Part shown: piece by piece, positions 55,328 through 63,488 of the stretch
Numbering within the stretch: the first letter of the stretch is position 1
Layout of the letters: every line of letters begins with the position of its first letter
Assembly: GCF_900184815.1 (NCBI RefSeq)
Contig: NZ_FXXQ01000001.1
Location: 62,001 to 126,000 of the forward strand
Source: Boseongicola aestuarii
GTDB lineage: Bacteria; Pseudomonadota; Alphaproteobacteria; Rhodobacterales; Rhodobacteraceae
Length of the DNA: 64,000 bases
Reading direction: 5' to 3'
Program-made: the position numbers and the translations under genes
The notes under the pieces: generated by a model
Seen by the model: only the letters and a program-made list of their open reading frames with translations
What the model was told of the DNA's origin: nothing
Databases searched by the model: none

Positions 55328-57181
55328 CTACGACTCCTGGCCTGCCACTCGCTCCAAGCGCTCGACAGCCTTCATCCAGAGGTCTTCCGCTCGTGCCAAA
55401 CCATCTTCGACTTCGGCAAACTTCTTCTGCCACGTCGTGTATTCGACCTGACGCTCGGGTGCGTATATCTTGGGATCGGATAGCTTCTGTGAGATCTTCT
55501 CGTGGATCTCGGAAAGCTTTGTCACACGTGCCTCTGCAGTCGACGCTGCTTGACGAAGCTCCGCGATATCCGCGCGACTTGCCCGCACAGGCTTGGATTT
55601 CGGCTTGTCCTGTTTCGTCGCAGGTTGATCCAACAGCATCCGGCGATAGGCCTCCAGATCGTGATCATATGGACCGACGGCGCCGTCCTTCACAAGCCAA
55701 AGCCTGTCGGCGACAAGGCTCAGAAGATGCATGTCATGACTGACCAGTACAACGGCCCCGGTATAGGCTGTCAGGGCTTCCACCAAAGCTTCGCGGCTCT
55801 CCATATCGAGGTGGTTGGTCGGTTCGTCCAAAATCAAGAGATGCGGGGCGTCCAGAGTTGCGATCAACAGCGACAGGCGGGCTTTCTGGCCACCTGACAG
55901 GCGGCCAACCAGAGTTTCCGCTTGCTCCGCTCCGATTCCGAACCCGCCGAGGCGCGCGCGCCATTTGCCGGGACCGTCGTTCGGGCGCAACCGCCGCAAA
56001 TGATCAATAGGCGTTTCATCTGCGTGCAGTTCATCCAATTGATGCTGCGCGAAGTAGCCGACCCTCAGCTTGCGCGCCTGTGTCAACTGCCCGGCAAGTG
56101 GTTCAAGTTTGCCAGCCAGAAGCTTCGAGAGCGTCGATTTGCCCTCGCCATTGCGGCCCAAGAGCGCGATGCGGTCGTCTTGATCGATCCGCAATGCCAG
56201 CCTCGACAGCACCGCCTTGCCATCATACCCGACCGAGGCCCGGTCGATATTGATGATCGGCGGGGACAGTTCCTCCGGTTCGGGAAAACTAAAGCGCTTC
56301 AACGCTGCTTCCTGTGGTGTCGTGATTGGCGTCATCTTGGCGATCATCTTCAGCCGCGATTGTGCCTGCACGGCCTTAGACGCCTTGGAGCGGAACCGGT
56401 CGACGAAGCTTTGCAGATGTGCACGGCGCGCGTCCTGTTTGCGAGCTTCGGATTCGGCGACGGCCAGACGCGCGGTGCGCGTGGCTGCGAAAGTATCGTA
56501 GTTGCCCCGATACAGCGTCAACTTCCTGTCCTCAAGGTGAAGGATCGACGTGACCGCTCGGTTCAGCAAACCGCGGTCGTGGCTGATGGTGATGACCGTG
56601 TGCGGGTACTTCGCGAGGTAACTTTCCAGCCACAGCGCGCCTTCAAGGTCGAGGTAGTTCGTCGGCTCATCCAAAAGAAGGAGATCAGGAGCGGAAAACA
56701 ACACCCCGGCCAGCGCCACGCGCATGCGCCATCCACCGGAGAACGCAGAGCAGGGCATCGCTTGTTCTTCTTGTGTGAACCCGAGACCGCGCAAGATCGT
56801 GCTGGCGCGCGCCTCGGCGGACCATGCATCGATATCGGCAAGTCGCGTTTGAATTTCGCTGATGCGGGTTGCGTCGGTTGCCGTATCCGCCTCTGCCAAC
56901 AGACTTGCGCGCTCCGTGTCGGCTTCCAGAACCGTATCCAGCAGCGAGACCTCAGACCCGGGCACTTCCTGAGCCACGCCACCGATACGCGCGCCCTTCG
57001 GGATGTGAATGCTGCCGCCCTCCAAAGCGTACTCGCCCCGGATCAGCTTGAACAAGGTCGTCTTCCCCGTTCCGTTGCGCCCGACAAATCCGATCTTGTG
57101 ACCGGTCGGGATATTGGCCGAGGCATCCTCGAACAAGGGTCGCCCTTCGATGGCGAAACGTATGGAGTCTATTGTAAGCAC
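55328..57181 (-). CDS. ABC-F family ATPase
   Basis: Soluble twin-ATPase of the Uup/YheS type, which acts on ribosomes rather than membranes. The 617 residues hold two Walker A sites (GRNGTGKTT near 37 and GRNGEGKST near 345), two signatures ([13 protein letters not shown] and [12 protein letters not shown]), two Walker B ([26 protein letters not shown]), the interdomain linker with [18 protein letters not shown], and a basic coiled-coil tail. GTG 57181 sits just before the conserved LTIDSIRF strand; the longer frame is unsupported. Confidence 0.93.
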   Translation of the reverse strand: MLTIDSIRFAIEGRPLFEDASANIPTGHKIGFVGRNGTGKTTLFKLIRGEYALEGGSIHIPKGARIGGVAQEVPGSEVSLLDTVLEADTERASLLAEADTATDATRISEIQTRLADIDAWSAEARASTILRGLGFTQEEQAMPCSAFSGGWRMRVALAGVLFSAPDLLLLDEPTNYLDLEGALWLESYLAKYPHTVITISHDRGLLNRAVTSILHLEDRKLTLYRGNYDTFAATRTARLAVAESEARKQDARRAHLQSFVDRFRSKASKAVQAQSRLKMIAKMTPITTPQEAALKRFSFPEPEELSPPIINIDRASVGYDGKAVLSRLALRIDQDDRIALLGRNGEGKSTLSKLLAGKLEPLAGQLTQARKLRVGYFAQHQLDELHADETPIDHLRRLRPNDGPGKWRARLGGFGIGAEQAETLVGRLSGGQKARLSLLIATLDAPHLLILDEPTNHLDMESREALVEALTAYTGAVVLVSHDMHLLSLVADRLWLVKDGAVGPYDHDLEAYRRMLLDQPATKQDKPKSKPVRASRADIAELRQAASTAEARVTKLSEIHEKISQKLSDPKIYAPERQVEYTTWQKKFAEVEDGLARAEDLWMKAVERLERVAGQES

Positions 57182-57368
57182 GAGGCGGCACTTAGCAGAG
57201 GCATCGGGGGGACCGAAAGCCCTGTTTGAGAAATCACGAACCGACCGGTCGATTGATGTCATTCGCGCTGCAATGTCTTTCCATTCAGGTGCATGCGTGC
57301 TAGTCGGTCGGCGATTTTTCAGGGGAATGCATCGGGCGTTCCACCGATCCACCAAAAGAGGCAGAGAC

Positions 57369-57791
57369 ATGGCGCTCGAACGCACGTTTTCCATCATCAA
57401 ACCAGACGCGACAAAGCGGAACCTGACCGGCAAGATCAACGCCAAATTCGAGGAAGCGGGTCTGCGGATCATCGCCCAAAAGCGGATCCATATGACCAAG
57501 GCTCAAGCCGGCGAGTTCTACAAGGTCCACGCCGAGCGTCCTTTCTATGACGAGCTTTGCGAATTCATGGCCTCCGAGCCTGTCGTGGTTCAGGTCCTGG
57601 AAGGCGAAGGCGCCATTCTGAAGAACCGCGAAGTCATGGGCGCTACGAACCCGGCAGACGCCGCACCTGGCACGATCCGCGCCGAATTCGCCGAAAGCGT
57701 CGGCGAGAACTCTGTGCACGGCTCTGATGCCCCCGAGACAGCAGCGGAAGAAATCGCCTACTTCTTTTCCGGTCTCGAACTGGTCGGCTGA
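57369..57791 (+). CDS. ndk: nucleoside diphosphate kinase
   Basis: Ndk equalises NTP pools by passing phosphate from ATP to NDPs. The 140 residues show the [20 protein letters not shown] start, the catalytic His in [13 protein letters not shown] near 117, and the EIAYFF end. AGGCAGAG precedes the ATG. A stem-loop terminator follows 22 bases later. Confidence 0.96.
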   Translation: MALERTFSIIKPDATKRNLTGKINAKFEEAGLRIIAQKRIHMTKAQAGEFYKVHAERPFYDELCEFMASEPVVVQVLEGEGAILKNREVMGATNPADAAPGTIRAEFAESVGENSVHGSDAPETAAEEIAYFFSGLELVG

Positions 57792-57813
57792 TCTTTACAC
57801 GACCCACCGTACA

Positions 57814-57840
57814 ATGGCCGTCCTTTTGGGCGGCCATTTT
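57814..57840 (+). terminator. rho-independent terminator of ndk
   Basis: ATGGCCGTCC pairs with GGGCGGCCAT (57814-57823 and 57828-57837) around a TTTT loop and is followed by TTT. One U-G pair interrupts an otherwise perfect stem. Confidence 0.8.
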
Positions 57841-57851
57841 CGTTTCGCGCT

Positions 57852-58190
57852 TTATCGAACGCCAATGCGGTTCAATGCATCTTCAAGGCTTGCTGGAAGC
57901 GAGCCGTCATTCGGCGCCGTTATTTCTGCTCTTGATTTGATTTCGTCGAACCTGCGACGAAGCTCGGTCTTCTCGTTGCCCTGGCAATCGTTCCACGGGC
58001 GGCCCTGCAATCCCATGACCAAAGCGTAAAATCCGATAAAGTGGGGCCGCGCGCCCGATGCGATCAGTCTGGCATAGGCCGCGTCCGCGCCAAGTTCCCG
58101 AAGCTGCTCTGCCGTCGCGATGCCGGCCTTGGCAAAGGCCGCATCTGATGCGGGGCCAAGATTTCGGATAGAGGACACGGGATCAGTCAT
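57852..58190 (-). CDS. TfoX C-terminal-domain protein
   Basis: A 112-residue protein matching the TfoX C-terminal (helix-hairpin-helix-like) domain: IRNLGPASDAAFAKAGIATA and ADAAYARLIASG. The N-terminal TfoX domain is absent. The family is linked to competence regulation in gammaproteobacteria, but stand-alone C-terminal domains have no proven role. Confidence 0.85.
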   Translation of the reverse strand: MTDPVSSIRNLGPASDAAFAKAGIATAEQLRELGADAAYARLIASGARPHFIGFYALVMGLQGRPWNDCQGNEKTELRRRFDEIKSRAEITAPNDGSLPASLEDALNRIGVR

Positions 58191-58229
58191 GCCGTGGTTA
58201 TATCGTCCGCAGAGCCCGCGTGACAGTAT

Positions 58230-58394
58230 TTAGATCAGCGCCCAGTCCGTGAACTGATAAGCGTCTTTCTCTGCGTCCTCGTTCGGTTTCGCAGGGGGCG
58301 TGTCTTCCGCCTTTGCGGGTGGTTGCTGAGGAGGGGGTGGTGTCTTCTGGTCATCGCCAAACATAGCCGATCCAATCATCAAGCCCCGGTCCAT
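58230..58394 (-). CDS. small proline-rich protein (54 aa), hypothetical
   Basis: Encoded from ATG 58394 (or 58379) to TAA 58230. It begins MDRGLMIGSAMFG, continues with a proline-rich acidic middle (TPPPPQQPPAKAEDTPPAKP) and ends YQFTDWALI. The middle is surely disordered; the conserved-looking end could be a recognition tail. It is downstream of no other gene on this strand and just upstream of the TfoX-domain gene. No family recognised. Confidence 0.5.
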   Translation of the reverse strand: MDRGLMIGSAMFGDDQKTPPPPQQPPAKAEDTPPAKPNEDAEKDAYQFTDWALI

Positions 58395-59020
58395 ACACGG
58401 CAACGCACAGATGTGCCGCTTAAAATATACTGCCCACGCCAGATGGCTGCACGTGGTCGGGCAGGGGACGTCTGTAAGGTGATTTCGAGGTCAGGATGCC
58501 CCATTTGCCGAAATGAGGCGGAAATGTGGCAAAACGTTGGCGGCGAATTCCTGCCGTTGCGGGGTGTTCCAGAGGGCGGGCGGCGTCTTATCCACAGAAA
58601 GACGGCGGAGTCTTGCTTGCCGCACAGGTGTGAGCAGGACGATTCTCGGCATTTTTTCGAAAATCCCGATGCCGTAAGTGACTGTTTATCGTTAATAAAT
58701 CAACAATCCTTCGAATATCATCCGGTTGTTTCGCATTTGGCAGTCGGGCGAATCGTGAAGTCGTCGATTCGGGGTCGATAGGCGGTTTTTTGCCGGTGGC
58801 GTGCGCCCCATTTGAGGCGCTCTTGGCCGCTTATGGCCACATTTCGGCCCAACTTGCTCGAAAATACAACTTTTGGTGGTAAATTTCATTACTCCGGACG
58901 GTGCGCGAAGCGATAGTAAGGTTCTATCATTGATTCCAGGGCCGGGGGAAAAGACGCCGGTTCAGTTCGTAAACCGCGTTAAAGCGGAAATGTTGAAAAG
59001 CGTATGTAAGGAGAACTGAA
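58395..59020. other. long upstream region of the Flp/Tad locus
   Basis: A 626-base gap before the first pilin. A plus-strand frame (58323-58781) exists but has no ribosome site and odd composition, so I reject it. A perfect DnaA box (TTATCCACA, 58588-58596) and a TGGCC/GGCCA short inverted repeat are present. Regulatory sequence for the pilus genes is the likely content. Confidence 0.45.
58588..58596 (+). promoter_or_regulatory. single DnaA box
   Basis: TTATCCACA matches the DnaA consensus exactly. It is solitary and could be chance or a regulatory site for the downstream pilus genes. Confidence 0.35.
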
Positions 59021-59227
59021 ATGCGCATCTTTATGAAATACTTTTACAATAACGAGTCAGGTGCGACCCTCGTTGAATATGGTGTCGCACTAATCTTGGC
59101 GATCATTGTTGGAGGCGTCGCGCTTTCAAATCTTGCAGGAGAAACGAGCGAAAACCTCGTAGATGCATGTGGCGCAATGACACCAGTTGAGGCTGGTACC
59201 TTAATTACAGTGGAAACTGGCTGCTGA
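59021..59227 (+). CDS. flp: Flp pilin 1
   Basis: Type IVb pilin, 68 residues. The prepilin processing site is SG|ATLVEYG, followed by the hydrophobic helix VALILAIIVGGVALSNL. It is longest at its C-terminus and alone among the four carries a Cys pair (DACGAM and the terminal GC), which could form a disulfide. AAGGAG precedes the ATG. Confidence 0.9.
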   Translation: MRIFMKYFYNNESGATLVEYGVALILAIIVGGVALSNLAGETSENLVDACGAMTPVEAGTLITVETGC

Positions 59228-59275
59228 GCAGCGTTTCCGATAAACAGACAATTTAAAAGTAGAAGGTGAGAAGTA

Positions 59276-59446
59276 ATGTTCCAGATTTTCAAAATGTTTC
59301 GGAAAAGTGAATCGGGCGCCACTCTGGTTGAGTATGGCGTTGCGCTTATCTTGGCCATTATTGTTGGTGGCACGGCTTTGGTAACTTTGGCAGATCAGAC
59401 ATCCAACAACATGAATGCGACTGTGAATTCTCTGAACGAACGCTGA
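59276..59446 (+). CDS. Flp pilin 2
   Basis: Type IVb pilin of 56 residues with the same SGATLVEYGVALILAIIVGG core; it lacks cysteines and ends SLNER. GAAGGTGAG precedes the ATG. It lies 48 bases after pilin 1, and a 13-bp hairpin follows 8 bases after its stop. Confidence 0.88.
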   Translation: MFQIFKMFRKSESGATLVEYGVALILAIIVGGTALVTLADQTSNNMNATVNSLNER

Positions 59447-59454
59447 ATTAATAA

Positions 59455-59492
59455 GTTCGCGGACGCAGATCCGTTGGAATGCGTCCGCGAAC
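59455..59492. terminator. strong 13-bp hairpin between pilin genes
   Basis: GTTCGCGGACGCA pairs exactly with TGCGTCCGCGAAC around a 12-base loop. On the plus strand it is followed by AGAAAAAAAT, not a T run, so it may protect or partly stop the upstream pilin message instead of being a plain terminator. Confidence 0.7.
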
Positions 59493-59613
59493 AGAAAAAA
59501 ATATTTGCGGTTCACCATATACTGCATGTGAGCCCTGGGTCTTTTAAGCTGATAGGTTGAGGCCATCGTATGATTAGTAAGTTGAATACCAGTAGTGTAG
59601 AAAGGATGGCATA

Positions 59614-59799
59614 ATGTTCGCGATCAAATCACGTAAACAACGAATGAATTTTTTTGAGGAAACAAGCGGTGCCACGCTTGTCGAATATGGAATTGCTCTA
59701 ATCTTGGCAATTATCGTCGGTGGTACTGGTTTAAGCGCTCTAGCTTCTGAAACGAAGGACAATATGTCTGAAACATCCACCGCATTGAACTACCGTTAA
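59614..59799 (+). CDS. Flp pilin 3
   Basis: Type IVb pilin of 61 residues: leader FAIKSRKQRMNFFEET, processing site SG|ATLVEYG, then IALILAIIVGGTGLSAL. It ends at TAA 59797-59799. AGAAAGGA precedes the ATG. It follows the hairpin and a 121-base spacer, so it may be expressed separately from pilins 1-2. Confidence 0.88.
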   Translation: MFAIKSRKQRMNFFEETSGATLVEYGIALILAIIVGGTGLSALASETKDNMSETSTALNYR

Positions 59800-59823
59800 T
59801 TGAGCGACCATCAGGAGACATTT

Positions 59824-60003
59824 ATGATGAAAAAGTTCAAAAAATATGTGACTGCGAAGAAGTTTGTTGTGGATGCCTCGGGCGCAACGCTCGTTGAATA
59901 CGGCGTCGCCCTGCTGGTCGTCATCATAGTGGGCGCAACGGCTATCAGCGCCCTTGGCACGGCAGTTGGAAATGAGATCAGCTCGAGCGCAGAAGCGTTT
60001 TAA
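59824..60003 (+). CDS. Flp pilin 4
   Basis: Type IVb pilin of 59 residues with the SG|ATLVEYG site, but its helix (VALLVVIIVGATAISALG) differs from the others. AGGAG lies 9 bases before ATG 59824. It is nearest to cpaB. Confidence 0.88.
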   Translation: MMKKFKKYVTAKKFVVDASGATLVEYGVALLVVIIVGATAISALGTAVGNEISSSAEAF

Positions 60004-60062
60004 AATTCAAAAGCACTGGCTTGATGAGCTGCGTGCTGGGTAAAAATCAAAGGAGCATTCAA

Positions 60063-60896
60063 ATGCGTATCCGTTCACTAATGATTACTATGGTAGGTGT
60101 CGCCGTTGCGGGTGCGTCGGTTTATGCCTCCAAGGAATTCCTTCAGGTCCAACCGGCCACAGCTTCGATTGAACAAAACCCTGGCCTCGTGAGTGTTGTC
60201 GTTGCAGGTCAAGACATTGGTTTTGGCACAACGATCGAAGGTCATAAGTTGACGACGATCATGTGGCCTGCCGAAGCTGTACCACCTGGCACGTTCGAAA
60301 ATTTCTCGACGCTTCTTCCGCAGAACGGAGACGACCCGAGACGTGCCAAGCGTGCAATGGCGCAAGGTGAACTCGTCCTTGCAAACAAAGTGTCTGACTT
60401 TGGTGAAAAAGTGACGATCACGCAGACGCTCGGCAAAAACACACGCGCCATGGCGATCAGTGTGAACGCTCAAACCTCGGTCGGTGGTTTCGTGACACCA
60501 GGTGACACGGTCGACATTCTGTTGACGCAAGGTGGCGGTGATAGCCTGCGCGCGGTCACCATTCTTCAGAACATTCGCGTTGTTGGTGTTGACCAACAGG
60601 CGGACGAAATGAACGAACAAGCCAACGTTGCCAAGACCGTGACGGTCGAAGTGACGCCGGAAGAAGGGCAAAAGCTGGCTCTTGCTCAGCAGGCGGGACG
60701 TCTCAGCCTGACCCTGCGCACACTGGACTCGGTCGTCGACGAGCCAATGGAATCGATCCGGCTTTCCGACATCATTCGTGACAAGTCGCCAACCGAGGAA
60801 GGTCCGAAGATGACCGTCAAGGTACGCCGCGGCGCGACAGCGATGGAAGAAGTCGAAGTCGCTGAACGTGAAGACGAGTTGCAGATCGTTAACTAG
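60063..60896 (+). CDS. cpaB: Flp pilus assembly protein CpaB
   Basis: Periplasmic assembly factor, 277 residues. A signal/anchor helix (about 5-22) is followed by a SAF domain (about 45-115, VVVAGQDIGFGTTIEGHKLT) and the RcpC-type region with TQTLGKNTRAMAISVNAQ and GGFVTPGDTVDILL. AAAGGAG precedes ATG 60063. A terminator-like hairpin ends the gene, so the downstream tad genes may have their own promoter. Confidence 0.9.
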   Translation: MRIRSLMITMVGVAVAGASVYASKEFLQVQPATASIEQNPGLVSVVVAGQDIGFGTTIEGHKLTTIMWPAEAVPPGTFENFSTLLPQNGDDPRRAKRAMAQGELVLANKVSDFGEKVTITQTLGKNTRAMAISVNAQTSVGGFVTPGDTVDILLTQGGGDSLRAVTILQNIRVVGVDQQADEMNEQANVAKTVTVEVTPEEGQKLALAQQAGRLSLTLRTLDSVVDEPMESIRLSDIIRDKSPTEEGPKMTVKVRRGATAMEEVEVAEREDELQIVN

Positions 60897-60902
60897 TGAA
60901 AA

Positions 60903-60947
60903 GAGGCGACGCCCGGCACCTGCTCGCCCGGGCGTCGCCTCAATTTT
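60903..60947 (+). terminator. terminator-like hairpin after cpaB
   Basis: GAGGCGACGCCCGG pairs perfectly with CCGGGCGTCGCCTC (14 bp, 11-base loop) and is followed by AATTTTA. Confidence 0.75.
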
Positions 60948-60988
60948 AACGAAAACTTCGAATATTAATCTGGGGGTGGATTGTGGTT

Positions 60989-62926
60989 ATGTTGAATCGA
61001 GTACCTGGTATGAACAATTCGAAGTTCAAGAATGACGAGAGCGGCGCGCTGCTTGTGTTCTTCGCTCTGTGTGTCGCAGCCATCTTTCTGATAGCCTCGC
61101 TGTCGTTTGACCTTGGCCGCCGCGCGTCAACACAAACCGAACTTCAGTCCTTTGCCGATAACGTCGCACTTGCTGCCGCTGGCGAGCTGAACGGCCAGCC
61201 CGATGCGATCCCGCGCGCCATAAAGGCCGCAAACGATCTCATCCGCGACAACTTCACATTCGGTAACGGCGATCGAACGCTGGCGACTTCCGATGACTAC
61301 GTCCTCACATTCTATGACTCTCTTCCCGATCCGGAAGATGATCCACTGGACCGCCTTTGGCCAACGGCGCTTGATCCTGTACCCGAGATTTCAAGCCGTG
61401 TGGCTCGTTTTGCACGCGTTCAAGTCAACTCCGTAGATGTCGATTGGGTGTTCGCACGTCTTTTGACGATCTTCACGTCTGACGGGCTGCCAGACGAGGC
61501 TGTTGACGCAGAGGCAACCGCAGGCGCGACAACGCTTACCTGCGACGTTTCTCCGGTCTGGTTTTGTTTGCCCGAAGATTTTGGTGAAGGTGAGGCTGAT
61601 GCTGAGGACTGGATCGAAGCAAACTACGGTCACACTCTTATGTTGCGGACCGGCGGTGGCGGCAATGGCGGTGGTAACGGTAACAACGGTGGCGGTGGCT
61701 CTTGGGTACCTGGCAACTTTGGTTGGCTTGATGTCCGCGAGATGATTCCGGCAGAAGCTCTTGTTGACACGAACGGTAATAACCCGTGCGTGGATTCAGA
61801 CGGAAAGCCACTGACCGGATCGCCTCTTTATAACTGCCTCATCGGTGCAGAAGGCAGTGTGACGACGTGTTTTCCAAACGGCGACATCGCGTTTTTGCCG
61901 GGTCAGCGTAACGGCATCACGCCGGCGATCTTGAACTCACGTTTCGATATGTTCAACGCAACGGCAAAGATCTATCAGGACGACTCGCGCTTCCCAACGG
62001 CCGCCGTTACGACCAAGAAATACGCCGAAGGCTCGACATGTGCTAGTCAGTCCGAAGATGACATTCTCGATGCAACGGATTTCCTGCCGGATGATTGCTT
62101 TTTCGTAGCCGGATCCGCTGGATGCCAAGACTTCACAAATCCAGTTTCCGGTGGAACAGAAGCGCGCTTTGGTGACGGTGTGTGGACCGACGGTCGTCTC
62201 AAGTACGTTGACATCAATTATTCACTTGATTTCGAAAGTCTTGGAAGGCCAATCGAAATTTCCGACATAGATAGCGTTATCAATGGTGTGACTATTTCGG
62301 AGGCTGAGGTTGAAGTGTTGTACAGCCTCCCCGGTAACGACGGCTCTGCCTATCACAGAGACGATCCGTTCCGCCCTGACGTATACGAAGCCAATGGAAT
62401 TACTCCGCTGCCGGCTCCAAATCCAGAACACCTGCAACTTCCAAGCGACGCCTGGCGTTTTGATTACTATCAGGCCGAAATGGCGCTTTCCTATGGCGAT
62501 AAAACGAACACGGCTACCTTCTTGTATGATGGCACCCCGGGTTCCGGAAGGGTCAATCTCGAGCCGTCGGCAACAGGCGTGAACCTGCTTCCTAAACTCG
62601 AAAGAGACGACGGTTCATTCGTCAATCGCCAAGGCTCTACGGTTCCAACCTGCAGCGACAATATCTCGCTGGATCCAGGTCGCCGTACGATTGTCGCGGC
62701 CGCGGTGGATTGCTCGCTGGATGGTCCGAACGGCACGATCAATGGTCGCGATACTGGCTTTGCCGAGTCTTATGTCGAAATGTTCATCCAGAGCGTGGTC
62801 GGCGGTACGACCACGAACGGCGACATGACGATGTATGTTGAGCTCCTCGATGATGTTAAGGCTGGCGGCGGCAATGACTCTACCAAGCCAGGTATCTTCC
62901 GCACACTTGTTCAGCTGTATCGGTGA
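60989..62926 (+). CDS. large TadG-like pilus-associated protein
   Basis: A 645-residue protein with an N-terminal TadE/TadG-type segment (NDESGALLVFFALCVAAIFL, then DLGRRASTQTELQSFADNVA) that anchors it in the membrane, followed by a long external region. A Gly/Asn-rich linker (GGGGNGGGNGNNGGGGS, near 220-240) divides it, and about a dozen cysteines are spread through the distal part. No vWA MIDAS motif is evident. ATG 60989 has GGGGGTGG 9 bases upstream; GTG 60983 is an alternative. It probably helps Flp pilus assembly or surface attachment. Confidence 0.82.
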   Translation: MLNRVPGMNNSKFKNDESGALLVFFALCVAAIFLIASLSFDLGRRASTQTELQSFADNVALAAAGELNGQPDAIPRAIKAANDLIRDNFTFGNGDRTLATSDDYVLTFYDSLPDPEDDPLDRLWPTALDPVPEISSRVARFARVQVNSVDVDWVFARLLTIFTSDGLPDEAVDAEATAGATTLTCDVSPVWFCLPEDFGEGEADAEDWIEANYGHTLMLRTGGGGNGGGNGNNGGGGSWVPGNFGWLDVREMIPAEALVDTNGNNPCVDSDGKPLTGSPLYNCLIGAEGSVTTCFPNGDIAFLPGQRNGITPAILNSRFDMFNATAKIYQDDSRFPTAAVTTKKYAEGSTCASQSEDDILDATDFLPDDCFFVAGSAGCQDFTNPVSGGTEARFGDGVWTDGRLKYVDINYSLDFESLGRPIEISDIDSVINGVTISEAEVEVLYSLPGNDGSAYHRDDPFRPDVYEANGITPLPAPNPEHLQLPSDAWRFDYYQAEMALSYGDKTNTATFLYDGTPGSGRVNLEPSATGVNLLPKLERDDGSFVNRQGSTVPTCSDNISLDPGRRTIVAAAVDCSLDGPNGTINGRDTGFAESYVEMFIQSVVGGTTTNGDMTMYVELLDDVKAGGGNDSTKPGIFRTLVQLYR

Positions 62927-63486
62927 GTGGCATGATGCTTTCGACTTTGAAATCCAAAGCGGTTCGCTTTTACAAGGACGAGGGTGGCGTTGCGCTTGTA
63001 GAGTTCGCGATATTCCTTCCGATTTTTGTGCTGTCCTTCTTCGTGATCGTCGAATTCTCCCGTGTGTTTTTCTCATATCAAGGGGCTATGACGGGTGTCC
63101 GAGATGCAGCGCGATATATGGCTCGTGTATACCCTGCAGAGATATGCGCTGGGGCTGCCGACGGAAGTAGCGTTGTGACGAACGTTGTCACGAACCCGGC
63201 CGATACAAACAGTGATATCGCATTCCAGATCATCAAGCGTAACATGCACAATGAGAACAACGCCTTTCCTTCACTGGTTAGAGTTGTATCGGTTTCGACG
63301 TCATACCGCTGTGTGACTCCTGCCACTGAGGGTACATTCCGCCAGGCAGAAGTGCCGATCGCGCGGGTTTTCGCGGTTGTCGAGATTACTCTCCCATTGG
63401 GCGGTATCCTCGAGCTGAATGGCCTGCCACTTCTGCCAAAAATTACCGGCAGAATTGCAGACGAGTCTCGGATTTATGGGGTGTGA
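62923..63486 (+). CDS. TadE-like pseudopilin 1
   Basis: A 187-residue TadE-family protein. The prepilin-like segment DEGGVALVEFAIFLPIFVLS near 20 holds the Glu of the processing site; the remainder is a globular domain with four cysteines. The GTG start overlaps the upstream gene by 4 bases. Confidence 0.88.
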   Translation: MSGMMLSTLKSKAVRFYKDEGGVALVEFAIFLPIFVLSFFVIVEFSRVFFSYQGAMTGVRDAARYMARVYPAEICAGAADGSSVVTNVVTNPADTNSDIAFQIIKRNMHNENNAFPSLVRVVSVSTSYRCVTPATEGTFRQAEVPIARVFAVVEITLPLGGILELNGLPLLPKITGRIADESRIYGV

Positions 63487-63488
63487 AA

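Noticed and set aside
55922-57229. A 435-codon plus-strand frame opposite the ABC-F gene
   Set aside because: Antisense shadow; the minus strand shows both Walker and signature motifs of ABC-F.
58323-58781. A 152-codon plus-strand frame before the pilin genes
   Set aside because: No ribosome site, Cys/Arg/His-rich, and it overlaps the small proline-rich gene on the other strand.
58840-59020. Possible CtrA sites before the first pilin
   Set aside because: TTAA-like half-sites are present but none has the required 7-base spacing.
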